From contig NC_072793.1 of assembly GCF_028583425.1 (NCBI RefSeq), positions 97,387,689 to 97,451,688 on the forward strand: a DNA stretch of 64,000 nucleotides. Direction: 5' to 3'. Source of the stretch: Eublepharis macularius (lineage: Eukaryota > Chordata > Lepidosauria > Squamata > Eublepharidae). Under the pieces are notes generated by a model. It was not told the DNA's origin. It did not search any database and saw only the letters and a list, made by a program, of their open reading frames with translations. The translations under genes and the position numbers were made by a program. Below, in pieces: positions 33,072 through 44,110 of this stretch; positions within the stretch are counted from its first letter, which is position 1, and each line of letters begins with the position of its first letter.

Positions 33072-33464
33072 CTAGTGCAAGAAGGCCAGAAGAGACAGCA
33101 TCATGAGCAACAGGAGTCCCACGTTACTGAAAAGGCAGGGGCCACCACCCGGTGGGTTCAGCTGCCCCTCGCATCCTTCTCCATGCCATCCCTGGTAGCA
33201 GTGGCACAGGAAGTGAGTCCGTAGGAAGGCAATGTCATCCTGAGAGAGCTTTCCTTCGGCCACGAGCTTGTTCTCACGGTTGTGATGGATCTGGAAGCTT
33301 GTTGGGTTGAGATGCAGGAAGACGCTGGCATTGCTCACTTGGCGCAGGCAACGACCATGACTGTTACACAGGGTCTGGCTGCAGAGTTCCGCTGCTGTTG
33401 TCACATTGATGATATAAAGACCAAGATCATTCTCCAGGTACGTTTTAATGGTCTGGCATGTTTC
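33072..33464 (-). CDS. HYAL2: HYAL2 last coding exon, EGF-like domain and GPI signal
   Basis: Acceptor TCTTCTTCAG precedes GAA ACA TGC (ETCQ, as in human). The exon encodes 130 residues and a TAG stop at 33074-33072. Visible are YIINVTTAAELCSQTLC, HGRCLRQ, FLHLNPTSFQI, CHCYQGWHGEGC and a terminal hydrophobic stretch of about 16 residues typical of a GPI-anchor signal. Downstream on the minus strand the nearest AATAAA I see is at 31337-31332, implying a long 3' UTR. That poly(A) site is uncertain. Confidence 0.94.
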   Translation of the reverse strand, partial: ETCQTIKTYLENDLGLYIINVTTAAELCSQTLCNSHGRCLRQVSNASVFLHLNPTSFQIHHNRENKLVAEGKLSQDDIAFLRTHFLCHCYQGWHGEGCEGQLNPPGGGPCLFSNVGLLLLMMLSLLAFLH

Positions 33465-36400
33465 CTGAAGAAGAGACAATACAAAATGAACAGAGCAGGG
33501 AACAGATCCAAATGATGAAGGACCAAACCAGCAGCTGTGGCACACAATGGCACTGTCAAAAGGGGTGGCAAATTTCCTCCTATGAAATCATATTAAGGAT
33601 TCAATGAAAGTGAGAAGAGCTGTCTAGGGTATCTTACAATCTACCAGTATAGATTCCACCTGGAAGTGGTGTCTCTATGGGGCTACTATTAACCTCTAAC
33701 CACACTTAGCAATGACTGGGCTGGTACTGTCACAGCAAAGATGTGTCCAAGGACAGATCCACAGGGAGTCCCACATAGCCTGCACTTCCAATTTAAATTG
33801 AAAGTTGCCAGGGACCATGAAGAATACAAGAGCAGCCCTGGTGAATCAGACTCCTGATCCATTGAGTCCAGCATTAGGGTTGCCATCTCCCCACTAGTAG
33901 TGGGAGAGCCCCTGCCCTGCCATCTCCATTTACCAGCCAGTGGGAGGGCACCTGTGGAGGCAGGTGTGCAAAATGTACACTTCCCCTTTGTGCTGGAAAA
34001 TGATGTCATTTTCCAGCATGGCATGAAAGTTTCGGGTCACATCAGGGGCAATTCTTTAAAAATCACTCCCAAACACTAAGTTTGGGAGTGATTTTTAGTG
34101 ACTTGTTGTACTCTGCTGCCCATGCCCCTTAGTTTGGCCCCTGGTGGACCTGCCACCCCTATCCAGTATCCTGTTTCACACAGCAGTCAATGTGATGCTC
34201 CTAAAAGCCCTCCAGGCAAGACATGGGAGGCCAGAGCTCCCCAGCACTAGCATTCAAAGGGTTACTGCCTCTCAACATGGAGGTTCCATTGAGTCATCAC
34301 AGCAAACCCACAGAAGTTGTCTAATCCTTTTTTAAAGTCATCTAAGTGAATGGACAATCTTGTGGCAGAGTCCACACCAGTAGCCCTATTGTTCTAACTC
34401 TGCACTTCCATGATAATAGTTCTATGTACTGGGCATTAGGATCAGAGTGGAAACAAATTCAATTTAATACCGAAAAAGACAAGTAAAGTCTGTCCCTTGA
34501 AATATGCTGTCTTAAGATGTGCTAACAGAGTTCTTGATATTTTGTTCCTCCACAAGCAAAAGACCAATGAAGGGTCAAAAATAATCCCACTATAAACAGG
34601 TCACTATGTCCAAATAGTCTATTGCCTTTATGTGCCTCTTCCTTCTACATACTGATGAGTCCTCCTTCACCACCCCAAATTAGCATCATAGTATACAATC
34701 TATTTTCCAAGAGTCTTCTTTGAAAACTTCTAGTTGCCAACACGAATGAGCTAGAAAAGCTTCACTAAGATCTTGATAATAAAAAGAGTAAAAATTGTTA
34801 GATTAAGCATCCTTTGGAAACCAGCACAGCCTGGGCTCATCTCTGCATAAAAACGTTGTGGGCAAAAGGGACGTTGTACATACCCGACCTTTGGTGTAGT
34901 CTGCATCTCCCCAGAAGATAGCACCAGCTGCCCCCAGGGCAGCACTCTCACCAATGGTGGAGACCAAGTCCATCTGCAAGGAAACAACGCAGACAGATCT
35001 GTAGTTAGCCCAGCATCAGAAGGTTCATAGGATGCACTCCTCTTTCTACTACTCAAGGAACAAAAAAGTTCTCTCAAAGTTTACAATGCTGATTTCAATG
35101 CTATAGTAGAGAGAGAAAGAAAAGTGGTGTACTTTCTAAAGACACGTGTTACCAGAAACAATGCTCTTTTCTGCTGGGCCAGTTAAACAGGTAAGAGAAT
35201 TGCCTGGCCTGCATGTGGAGGGGGGATCTTTCATGGTAAGAAGCAGCACTTCAAAATGTAGGATGCTTTACGCTACAGGGTGTTCAGCACCTACGTTTAC
35301 AAGGGAAGGCTGAGAGTGGAAAGCTTGCCTACAACCAGACCAATGCCTTGCATGACAACTGATCAATCAGGGAAGGCTTTAAGCTGCCCCTGTGCTGTTT
35401 GTCTTCATGCTGCTATAGGTGGGGTAAGTGATCAGAGGCCACCTCGTGTGACTCTGTACCTGGCGGTGAATTCTTGAAGAGCAGCCTTGTTGGAAATGCT
35501 CTACATACCTCTTGTCTTGCTGGAGGCAGCAGAGCTGAAGCCGGAACCAAAGCCTGGCCCCACTCTGGGCACGTTCTAGTCTCGCTCTGTGCCTTCTTCA
35601 GGCCCACTGAGCAAGACTAGAATGTGCCCAGAGAGGGGCCAGGTTGAGCCTGGTGACAACTTATCTCAAGGAGAAAAACAAACCCTTGAGCCAACAAGAG
35701 CAAGAAATAGAGGCGACTCACTAAACGGTTCAGGGACGCTGCCAACAAGAACAGAAGCTGGTCAACAACTTGAAGACAGTGAAGAATTGGAGGGAGGACC
35801 TCTGCTCCACGAGGAAGGCTGTATCACTGCAATCTCAGAAGAGTTCATGGGGTCCGCTAAACTACTGCTTTGTCTTATTCCAGGTCCAAGCTTGTTATCC
35901 TTTCTAGCCCTAGGGACAGAACTTGTGAACTGGTTCAGGCTTGTGGGCGCCTGTGACTCAATCATCTGGTGTTGCTGAACCAGAAAGCAGATTTGATTCC
36001 CATTGAGAAAGTGTCCTATCAAGGTCTTATAATTCAGATATTTGAACTTTCTGGGTAAATATTAATTCAGAAGGTCAACATGAAAAATGTACTTAAGAGT
36101 AGAAAGCAGTCTCAAGGTTTAAATGGTCATAAATTCTTATCACTTGGCACAAAACCTTTGAATTCATCAAGTTTGAGGTGGAAAGGTGGAAGAGTGGTGG
36201 CAGAGCACAAAAGGGGCCCAGTAAAGGGCTACTTAACAAGGCTCTGCTGGCTCTTACATTATATATATGCTGAAAGTCATATTTGATCTTTTTATTTCAA
36301 ACATTAATGGTAAATCTATTTATTAGTGTGTGTAAAGTACTGTCAAGTTGCATCTGACTTACGACAATTCTCTTATATTGGGCTAAGAGAGTAGTGGCCC

Positions 36401-39400
36401 AGAGTCATCCAGTGGGTTTTATGGTGACTGGAAATTTGAACCCAGATCCTAGTCCAATGCTCTAACCACTAAACAACATTGGCTCTCAGAGTATCCAGAA
36501 GCTGGGAAGCAAAATTTTGTCACCTCCATGTCTTTACTGTGGAATTATACTGCTCCTGTGGCCTATCTGTGCAGACTGATTGAGAGCATAGTAGAACAAA
36601 GTCTGCGCACACACAGCTGCTTGCAGGCAAAACAACAATTCAGCATCCTTCTCATCCAGGAGATCTTCATCATGTAGAAAACATAGTACTTGAAGATACC
36701 CCAAGGGTCATCTAGTCCAACCCAATGCACAATACAGGAAATTCACAGCTGTCTCCCCTGCTCCCTCAGTGACCCCCGCCCTATGCCCAGAGGAAGGCAA
36801 AAAACCTCCAGGATCCCTGGCCAATCTGGTCTGGAGGAAAATTCCTTGCTGACCCCAAAGTGGTGATTGGCATTACCCTGGGCAATCAAGGAAGGGTCAC
36901 GAGAGCACCGGCTCACCCCTTCATGAACTCCCTCTCCTAGTCTGGGTACATTCATATTAAATCAGAGAATCGCCATAGCTCTCCGATGACCCTCTTCTTA
37001 AATACTTCCAAGAAAGGAGAGCCCACCACCTCCCAAGAAAGCCTGTTCTATTGAGGAACCCACTTTGTCAGGAAGTTCTTCCTAATGTTTAGCCGAAAAT
37101 TCTTTTGCTTTAATTTTAACCCTATGTTTTTGTTCCAATCCACTGGGGCAACAGAAAACAACTCCACTCTCTCCTCTATGTAACAGCCCTTCAAATACTT
37201 GAAGAGGGCTATCATATCACCTCTCAGTTGCTTTCTCTCTAGGCTAAACATACCCAGATCATTTAACCTTTCCTCATAAGAATTGATCTCCAGATCCCTC
37301 ACCAGCTTTATTGCCCTTCTTTGGACATGTTTCTCAAACTGTTGTGCCCCAAGATGAACACAGTACTCCAAGTGAGATCTGACCAGAGCAGAGTAAAGCA
37401 GAGCTCACATGATCTGGACACTATACTTCTGTTGATACAGCCTAAAATCACATTTGCCTTTTTAGCTACCGCATCACACTGCAGACTCGTGTTCAGTGTA
37501 TAATTTTCTAAGACCCCTGGATCCTTTTCACATGTACTACTGCCAAGATAAGTCTCCCTCCCCCCACCATCCTATAATTATGCCTTTGATTTTTCCTACC
37601 TAACTTATTTGCATCTCTTAGGGCAGCACTTCAGATTTTGAATTTGGCTGCATGCATAGGCATGTGCAGGCCCTGCAGTCACAAAACAAGCAAATACTAG
37701 TTGCAACACTAATGCTGCATCCTTGCAATCATATTCCTAACTTTTTTTATTACTGTAATTGTTATTATAGTCAATTGGGGGTGGGGGGCTTGCTTTGTGC
37801 AAGGAGGAAGCACTCTGCTGGATTCTGGAGGTTTCTTTTCTTAGCTGCACCTCCATGTTAGCAAGCATAAAGCAGAGCAGCTAGGAACAGCCCTATTTAT
37901 CCCACAGCTGGCACTGCCACACACTGTACTTTTCCTTGTTCTTTTCAAACTTCAGTTCAGGCAATACCTGAGCAAGGATGGGAACCTGGCAGAGCTGCCT
38001 GTGGGAACTGGGAAGGTGCCACACCTCAAAAGCTGGTAGCAAAACTTCCCAGTCAACCCACACAATGATATTATGAGGTATCAGCCAGGTAGTGGATATA
38101 TTGGTATTGTTTCCAAGAATATCAGAAGAGAGATTTTTAACTGCAGATAGGCAGCCCCTGATTAACAAAGTACTCTGTGGATGAGTGAGAGAAAAGAGTT
38201 TATATTATGAAGAGAGAAGGCAATAGAAACAGTCATGCTACCTAGAATGAAAGTAGCAAATCCCAAGTGAAAAAGAAAATATGCAATGGCTTTTCTTTCA
38301 CTGCTTTAACTACACGTTGGTTATTTTGTAACTGGAAACAGCAAGCCACTCAGCTTGGCTTTTATAGTAATTTTTTAAGTTTGCTACCACTTTAATGCAT
38401 ATGCCAAAAACAATCATTTTAGCCTTTTATTTGCACTGCTTATCTTCACAGTTCTGGTTGAACTGTATGAGTTTTATGCATTAAGTTTAAAAAAAAAACC
38501 ATTTACTAGCCACCACTCTATCCATGGGGAAAGCCAGCCATATGAGACCAAGGACAGCATTTTTGAGGCCTCCACAGTGACTTCAGCCACAATTTTTCTA
38601 AAATGCTCAGCAGTAAAGCGTTCCTTGCATGTGGTCAGAGGCCATGCATGAAACTAAGGCAAGACAGGATGAGCGAGAAGCCCTGCCTTCCACTAGGACT
38701 CATGATGGTGCTACGCCTACTTCTGCTTCTCCAAGACCATCATCATTAGCATGAAAATTCCAGAGAACAGCTTGAAACAAAGAAGCTGCAGCTGCTGAAG
38801 GAGGACTGCAAGTTGCAATGGCAGCTTCAGCATTTCCCCACACATGCCCACAAACTTTACAGGGCAAGATTACAAGGGTTTTGTCCTAAACTCATCCACA
38901 GTGATCTCAAGGTGCCTTTTCTGCAGGCTCTCAACCACCCATCTAGTAAGAAGAAGTTTACACCATCCTTACAGCCTCCTCTAAAAAGAACATCAGCACC
39001 AGTACACGCATTTCTGGTCAGACTTCAACTTTTCAAAATAATTTGAACTGCCAGAGATCAACAAATCCCTCTCCATCTTACAGAAACACAAGGGAGAAGA
39101 AAGGACAGTCTTGATCCTTACCTAAACGCATTCCATCATCTCAATACAGAAACTATATCTTGCTTTAGTAAGACCCAGGGGTAATCTGTGGGATTCTGTT
39201 CCTCCTTGGAGACTTAGCTAGAAGTTATCTGGCAAAACTGTAGAAAGCACTTCAGCAGATAGACTAATACCTTGCACAAAATAGTTGGCCACGCTGCCAC
39301 ATTCATAAATGGCTTCCATGAAGCATGTACAATCTCCACAATAGAACTTGGGACATTAGAAAATATCCTCTTCCTTATTCTGTGTGTCTCAGTGAACCAG

Positions 39401-41029
39401 AACTGATATTACCCACAAGCACAATTTGGAGCATTGCATCCAACTTTTCCAGGTTTCTGTACTCAGCTGTCCTAATTGGTTCAACATGTATGCAACCCAG
39501 GGGCTTACTATCCTTTAGGAAAGACCTTGGCAAAGTGCCAAACTAATGATTCTTTGTAGGAGAATTAAAAAGCCATTAATAGCAGCGTTTTCCTGCAGAG
39601 AACTGCCATAGCCAGACTAGAGAGAGACAGCAGCAGCAGGCGCTCTCACCCTTCCACAGACCTATTGTTGTTAGGTTGCACTTATATCAGAAAGGGATAC
39701 ATCATCAGCTCAGAAGTCCCATTCTACACTGCACTGGATATAGGCCTGGTGGGAACAGCCCCAGGACCAGTTTCACTGTGGTTCAGCACAGCAAAGTAAG
39801 AATTAGAAAGCCAATTTGCTCTGGGTTTTGCTGACATACTCAGAGAACACTTCTCAGTTATTGCTACATCAGGTCTGCAAGAAGTTGAAATCAGTTTAAC
39901 AGCCTCACCCATTTTTGCAGTCCAGGAATAACAATAAAATTATTTCTTAGTGGGTTGCCATACAATGGCTACTGAGTTGAATTTGAATTGGCAAGTCACA
40001 AGTCATGCAGATTGGTGCTACAATGGAACAGCAATCCAAGCTCAATTGCCCTCCTTTTTTTTCTGTTATCTTTCCCATTTCCCATATGAAAAGCTTTCTT
40101 ACCTCACTTAGCACATCCAGTTTGCGGATATAAGTAGGCCTTGTGTAGACAAAGACAGGTAAGGTATAGTGCTCATGATGGCGCTGGGAGATACGGAGGG
40201 CCTCTTTTACCCGAGACCTCACAAACTTCCGCCCATTTGCAGAGGAGGCCAACACCTGGTCCAGGTATATGGAAGGGTAAAGGGCAGTGCTCTCTCTCCA
40301 AAGCCAGGATAGATGGTCATTGCGTGTCTCTTCTACATCAGGACAACGACCTGTGTAACTTTCCTGGTTCTTGCTGTAATCATGGTTGTAACAATCTGGA
40401 AAGAGGTAGAAGCCCCACAGTTGCCGGGGCCGGAAGTTCTTGGCATACCGCAGGGTTGCCTCCATGAATTCACGAGCTGATGACTCAAACTCATACTGGG
40501 CCACTTTGTTCACTTGGTCCTCTTGCAATCCAGGCTGCCGAGTCAATACAAGTTGACGGGAGGCACTACGGTAAATGTCTTTTGTCTGCCAGTTCCGGAT
40601 CCAGATGGGCCTCCACTCTTCCCAGTCAATGACAGCCAGTCCCTCCTTTTCCTCGGAACGGATATATTTACGGATCCCCTCCGGCAATCGTTCCAGGTGC
40701 TGCAGAAGACTACTGTTTTGTGGGACACCTCCATTCACTGCCCTCTTCTGCCCATCATAGTATGGATAGAGGCCCAAACGCTCTTTATAGAAAATGGTCA
40801 GATTCTGGTCCACAAAGCCTTCATTGGGGGAGGCCTGTACGTCAAAAATACTGAAGTCTAGCTGGACCTTGAAGCGGGGTTTGCAGTCTTGAGTTGGCAC
40901 ATTCCAGGCCACAATGAAAGGCCTGCCAGTGAAGATGGGGGTAAAAGCTGGCTTCTGATACTGCCCAGGGGCAACAGCAACAGTTAGGGCCATGAGCCAT
41001 ACCACTGCCAACACAGAGCCTCCCTGCAT
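33072..41029 (-). CDS. HYAL2: Hyaluronidase-2 gene, three coding exons
   Basis: GH56 hyaluronidase that in known vertebrates is GPI-anchored at the cell surface and cuts high-molecular-weight hyaluronan into intermediate fragments. Coding exons on the minus strand are 41029-40103, 34973-34884 and 33464-33072, giving 469 aa (human HYAL2 is 473). It starts with a signal peptide (MQGGSVLAVVWLMALTVAVA). The GRPFIVAWNVPTQDC block, the VIDWEEWRPIW motif (Asp about 135, Glu about 137), WGFYLFPDCYNHDY and ESTALYPSIYLDQ are all typical of HYAL2. The C-terminus has the EGF-like Cys cluster, then a Gly/Pro-rich hinge and a terminal hydrophobic run (VGLLLLMMLSLLAFLH), which fits a GPI-attachment signal. 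The gene lies upstream of HYAL1 on the same strand, as in mammals. Confidence 0.96.
33780..34450 (+). repeat. Old interspersed repeat split by a MITE
   Basis: 33780-33874 (with AATCAGACTCCTGATCCATT, GAGTCCAGCAT) and 34170-34450 (CTGTTTCACACAG, TTGTCTAATCCTTTTTTAAA) are the two halves of a repeat common in sauropsid genomes. Its class is not certain to me. Confidence 0.45.
33875..34161. mobile_element. TAGGG-type hAT-like MITE in HYAL2 intron 2
   Basis: 287 bp with ends TAGGGTTGCCA and TGCCACCCCTA, flanked by 8-bp TCCAGCAT / TCCAGTAT (33867-33874, 34162-34169). Contains two internal palindromes: GGAAAATGATGTCATTTTCC (33997-34016) and a longer one at about 34055-34098 centred on CACTAAG. It interrupts an older repeat that resumes at 34170. 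Confidence 0.7.
34884..34973 (-). CDS. HYAL2: HYAL2 middle coding exon (90 nt)
   Basis: Thirty codons, MDLVSTIGESAALGAAGAIF then WGDADYTKGR, almost the same as the human block MDLISTIGESAALGAAGVIL. The acceptor is CCTTGCAG and the donor is CGG|GTATGT. An alternative donor 6 nt upstream (AAAG|GTCGGG) is weaker. Phase 0 on both sides. Confidence 0.95.
35554..35642. repeat. Inverted repeat with 34-bp arms
   Basis: Arms 35554-35587 (starting CTGGCCCCACTCTGGGCAC) and 35609-35642 are reverse complements with about three mismatches and a 21-nt loop. In HYAL2 intron 1. Probably the core of a small foldback element. Confidence 0.7.
36325..36487 (-). mobile_element. tRNA-headed SINE with BovB-like tail
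   Basis: On minus: head AGAGCCAATGTTGTTTAGTG, B-box region GGGTTCAAATTTCC and a tail TTGTCGTAAGTCAGATGCAA-like segment, the ending shared with RTE-BovB. In HYAL2 intron 1. Confidence 0.65.
36675..37610 (-). mobile_element. CR1-type LINE, ORF2 C-terminus and 3' UTR
   Basis: On the minus strand 37371-37048 encodes the CR1 ORF2 C-terminus (QRRAIKLVRDLEI, YEERLNDLGMFSLERKQLRG, FKYLKGCY, NIRKNFLTKWVPQ). It is followed by the CR1 3' UTR with the GTTGGACTAGATGACCCT block. 5'-truncated. It lies in HYAL2 intron 1 in the same orientation as the gene. Confidence 0.85.
37620..40102. other. HYAL2 intron 1, left of exon 1
   Basis: Non-coding intron sequence with no recognisable repeat or exon. Confidence 0.5.
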
Positions 41030-41083
41030 TCTCTCTCTCCACGGCACTTGAGAAGATGAGGAGGATCACAGACAGGACAGGGT
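40103..41083 (-). CDS. HYAL2: HYAL2 first coding exon with short 5' UTR
   Basis: The acceptor TTTCTTTTGTAG ends at 41084, so the exon runs 41083-40103, with 54 nt of 5' UTR before the ATG at 41029 (A at -3). The donor is GAG|GTAAGA after ...LDVLSE, phase 0. The frame can be read up to 41047, but that codon is GTG and human HYAL2 aligns from the ATG at 41029. It encodes the signal peptide and most of the catalytic barrel. Confidence 0.93.
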
Positions 41084-41228
41084 CTACAAAAGAAAGCACG
41101 TGCAATTACAGTGAAGCAAAGAAAAGACCCATTCATCCTCCACCTAGTCACTTCTGCCCAGCCACCAGCATACAACGTCACCCTGAATTAACTCTCCACT
41201 TGAACTTGTTCTGCTTGACCACTCTTCA

Positions 41229-41340
41229 TCACGAGCCAGTGGTTAGATTGTTGGTCTAGGATCTGGGAGATTAGTGTTCAAATCCCTACACAATTAAACT
41301 TGTAGGGTGATGTTGGTCCTATCACCCTCTTTTACTAGCT
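41229..41340 (+). mobile_element. Sauria-type SINE head fragment
   Basis: CGAGCCAGTGGTTAGATTG followed by GTGTTCAAATCCC (A- and B-box regions) just upstream of HYAL2. Truncated at 3', where a different repeat starts at about 41341. Confidence 0.55.
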
Positions 41341-41432
41341 TATACCCTGGAAACTCTTGTTGGTCTCTAAGGTGCTAGTAGACTCAAGCCTTGCTAATCT
41401 ACTGCAGACCAACATGGCTACCCACCAGAAAC
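41341..41432. mobile_element. MITE terminal fragment
   Basis: CTTGTTGGTCTCTAAGGTGC and CAGACCAACATGGCTACCCA are one end of the same inverted-end family. The rest is missing. Confidence 0.5.
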
Positions 41433-42429
41433 ATAATAATCCTCACAACACTATTCCAAGGTTAAAACGGGAAAGAAAGAACCATCTGCCACTCTGAGCT
41501 TTTCTGAGGAAATGTAGAATAAAAGCATACATTTGGGAAGAAATCAGTCCCCTTGGGGGAACTGAGACTAAAGAAAATTAATGCAATAGAGTAATTTCAT
41601 ATACAGCAATTATACAGGTGTGTACTGCTAAATGTCTTCTTTTTGCAGCACACCAACAGCATGCCCTAGCAAAGTACAGTAGCCAAAGTTGCTGGTCCTT
41701 GAACAGATAGCACAGTCAATATAGCACAGAGAGCACAATCTAATAAGCAGCAGGGAGCAGAGCAAACCCCACAGAGAAGCAAGCCACACAGCCTAGCTCA
41801 GCTGGAACCTGACGAATCCACATGCAGTGACACGTGTTTGAGTGTTTACTTAACAGCCTCAGACCTGCCAGCACTGCAGGGCCCTTTCCTAGAAAGGGCA
41901 CTTGTTAAAGAGCACCTTCTTGCTTGCTTTCCCTCTGGAGCTCCAACATCAACTTCATCAGCATAATCCTAACTAATTTATGGCCCCCGAAGCAAGAAAG
42001 GACCATTGTACAAGCATCCAGATTGCCCCAAAGCTCCATGATTGGACTCGGCAGATAAATGGGCTACATAAACACAAAGTCAGCTCATAGAGTTCTGGAG
42101 GGGGAAGCTTTTCACAAGATAAACTAGGCAAACTAGATGACTGCAGCTTGGTAGATACCAGTTTTGATAGGCCAGTTGGCTATTTTAAAGAAGGAATTTC
42201 TGATTTAACTGTTTTCCTTTCCTCTTGCCTGAACCTCAATAAAATAAATCTTACCTGCAAACTAGAGGGTTTTTTGAAGCTAATCCATTGTTTTTAAACT
42301 TTAACCCTCTATACAAACTAACTGGATGTTCATGAGAAAAAAGTGTAGCTTTTAACTTTTTTAACAGAAAAAAATCGCGAGGTGGAAAAAAAAGGATCCC
42401 ATATCACATAGCATTTGGGAGGAAGGGGA

Positions 42430-43350
42430 AAAGTGTGGGTGTCAGCAACTACAGGAATAACAAAGCTACACAAAAAGGAAGCCGTAAAGGCTGGAGCAGA
42501 CACGCTGGAGCAGGCAGCAGCTCAGAAGGGAAAAAGTTACCTTCGGAGGGAAAAAGAGATCAAAGAAGTTACTTAAGCCGGGTCCGCGGGACAGAGGGAA
42601 GCGCACTTCCACGTGCTAAAACAAACACCCAGTCAAATCTGCCAAGTTCGAGCGAGTGCGATCCTTCCAGCCAAAGAATCTCTTCACTATGCAAACCGAG
42701 CCCGGAATGTTCAGCCAAAATGCAAACCAGGATCCTTACCACAAAATATTCAAGTGGTGCACATAGGAAGGGGCCCCGGGTGGGGGTGGGGGAGAAAAAA
42801 ATAAGTTAACGAAAAAGACATTTTCCAGTTATTGGCTCGGCTTCCTTAAAGGGCATTGCACCAACTAGGAGGCTTGCCAAGCCAAGCAAGGAAAAAGATC
42901 TGCGGTCCTGCTGAAAAACTTTTCCTTGAGCGGATGGGCTAGGGGACCCGCGAGAGGAGCTCAGCTACGCAGAAAGAAGAGAACCGCGTTAAAAACTCCT
43001 CAAGAACCCTCGCGCTTAAAAATTAAAGCCGTTCAGACTGAAGCTCTCACTAGTCAAACGTTAATCCAGAACGAAAAGTCTCCAGCACTGGTTTACAACC
43101 TTGAAAGAAGGTAAAACGGCAGCCGCCACTGTTCCTACAAAAACTCACCTGGATACTTAACTCATCACCCCCCTTGCCAGCTTAAGTACAATATCCTCCT
43201 GGGCACACAGAACCCCGTTCTTAAAGGACACATGAGCCCAGTACCACCCACCCTCTGGTTCAGCTAGTCAGCTTTTCCTTTAAAAGATCAGAGCGAAGGA
43301 TGGTCCGACGCCGTTTGAGGAAAGGGGGGAAGAGATCCCTGGAAGAAAAA
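42430..43350 (-). promoter_or_regulatory. Likely HYAL2 promoter and 5' non-coding exon region
   Basis: GC- and CpG-enriched stretch upstream of HYAL2, against an AT-rich background. It contains several good minus-strand donors, the best being CCAG|GTGAGT with the exon edge at 43149. Because the first coding exon begins at a splice acceptor (41084), a non-coding exon is expected here. Which donor is used cannot be told from sequence alone. Confidence 0.45.
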
Positions 43351-43914
43351 AAAGTCTTTTAAACTTCTCGGGGAATTATTTGAAATGAGAGAGAAATATG
43401 AGATGTAGAATATTTTAATTCTCAATTTAATTTTTAACGCGCTAATGCAAGGTTTTGAGAAGGTTTTACAATGCCGATGCATCTCGTCACTCCCCCTCCT
43501 TTACGAGCTCACTTGGTACAATCCAGCTGCTTTTTGTATGCCAAGTGAGGCTTTCGTCTTAAAGCTACAGAAATACATTTCAACAATCTGAAAGAATGGT
43601 ATATAAGATGGAAGTAGACAAGATGCCAGTAAGCTCGCAGATTCAGATGGTTACTTACAGTTGGCCGCAGCAGCCTCAGCAGCTTGTGAACTTGCAGCTT
43701 CCCAATGCTGTTCTTGGTAGGGGATGCACCAGGCTTAATGTGAGCCAGAAATTGCCAGGGCCTGGCCCTGAAACTTATTTTCAAGGTGAGAAACCTGCGA
43801 GAATGGTGCCTCTTAGCACGTATAGAGTGCATTTCCCTCGAAACTGAACAACAGCGATTACTTTTGAGAAACAGGGCTTTAATATTAAAGAATGTGATGA
43901 TTGCAATACTTAGC

Positions 43915-44110
43915 ATATTATCCTTTAAAATACTGATAGTGCTTTACATATAATATACATACAACAACTCTGTGCGGTAGATGCATACTATAGTTTTGCT
44001 GATGGGGAGGCTGCTGGTGCTGCAAGATAGTAACATGCCTATGATTGTCTTGGAAATTCATGGCAGAGAAGGATTTGAACTAGACATTATGGTCCCAAAT
44101 TCAGATCCAG
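43915..44110 (-). mobile_element. MIR-like SINE relic
   Basis: Old minus- or plus-oriented CORE-SINE remnant: ACAACAACTCTGTGCGGTAG, GATGGGGAGGCTG and AAGGATTTGAACTAG follow the MIR core and B-box order. Confidence 0.45.

Noticed and set aside
37048-37371. 107-aa minus-strand open frame as a host gene
   Set aside because: It is the C-terminus of a CR1 LINE ORF2 (YEERLNDLGMFSLERKQLRG).
40141-40861. Plus-strand frames opposite HYAL2
   Set aside because: Antisense shadows of the HYAL2 first coding exon.
41030-41047. Longer N-terminus for HYAL2 from 41047
   Set aside because: The codon is GTG; the ATG at 41029 has better context and aligns with human HYAL2.
43509-43916. Minus-strand 135-aa frame with a good donor (GTAAGT near 43655)
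   Set aside because: No recognisable protein features or acceptor; it could be a non-coding exon, but evidence is too thin to list.
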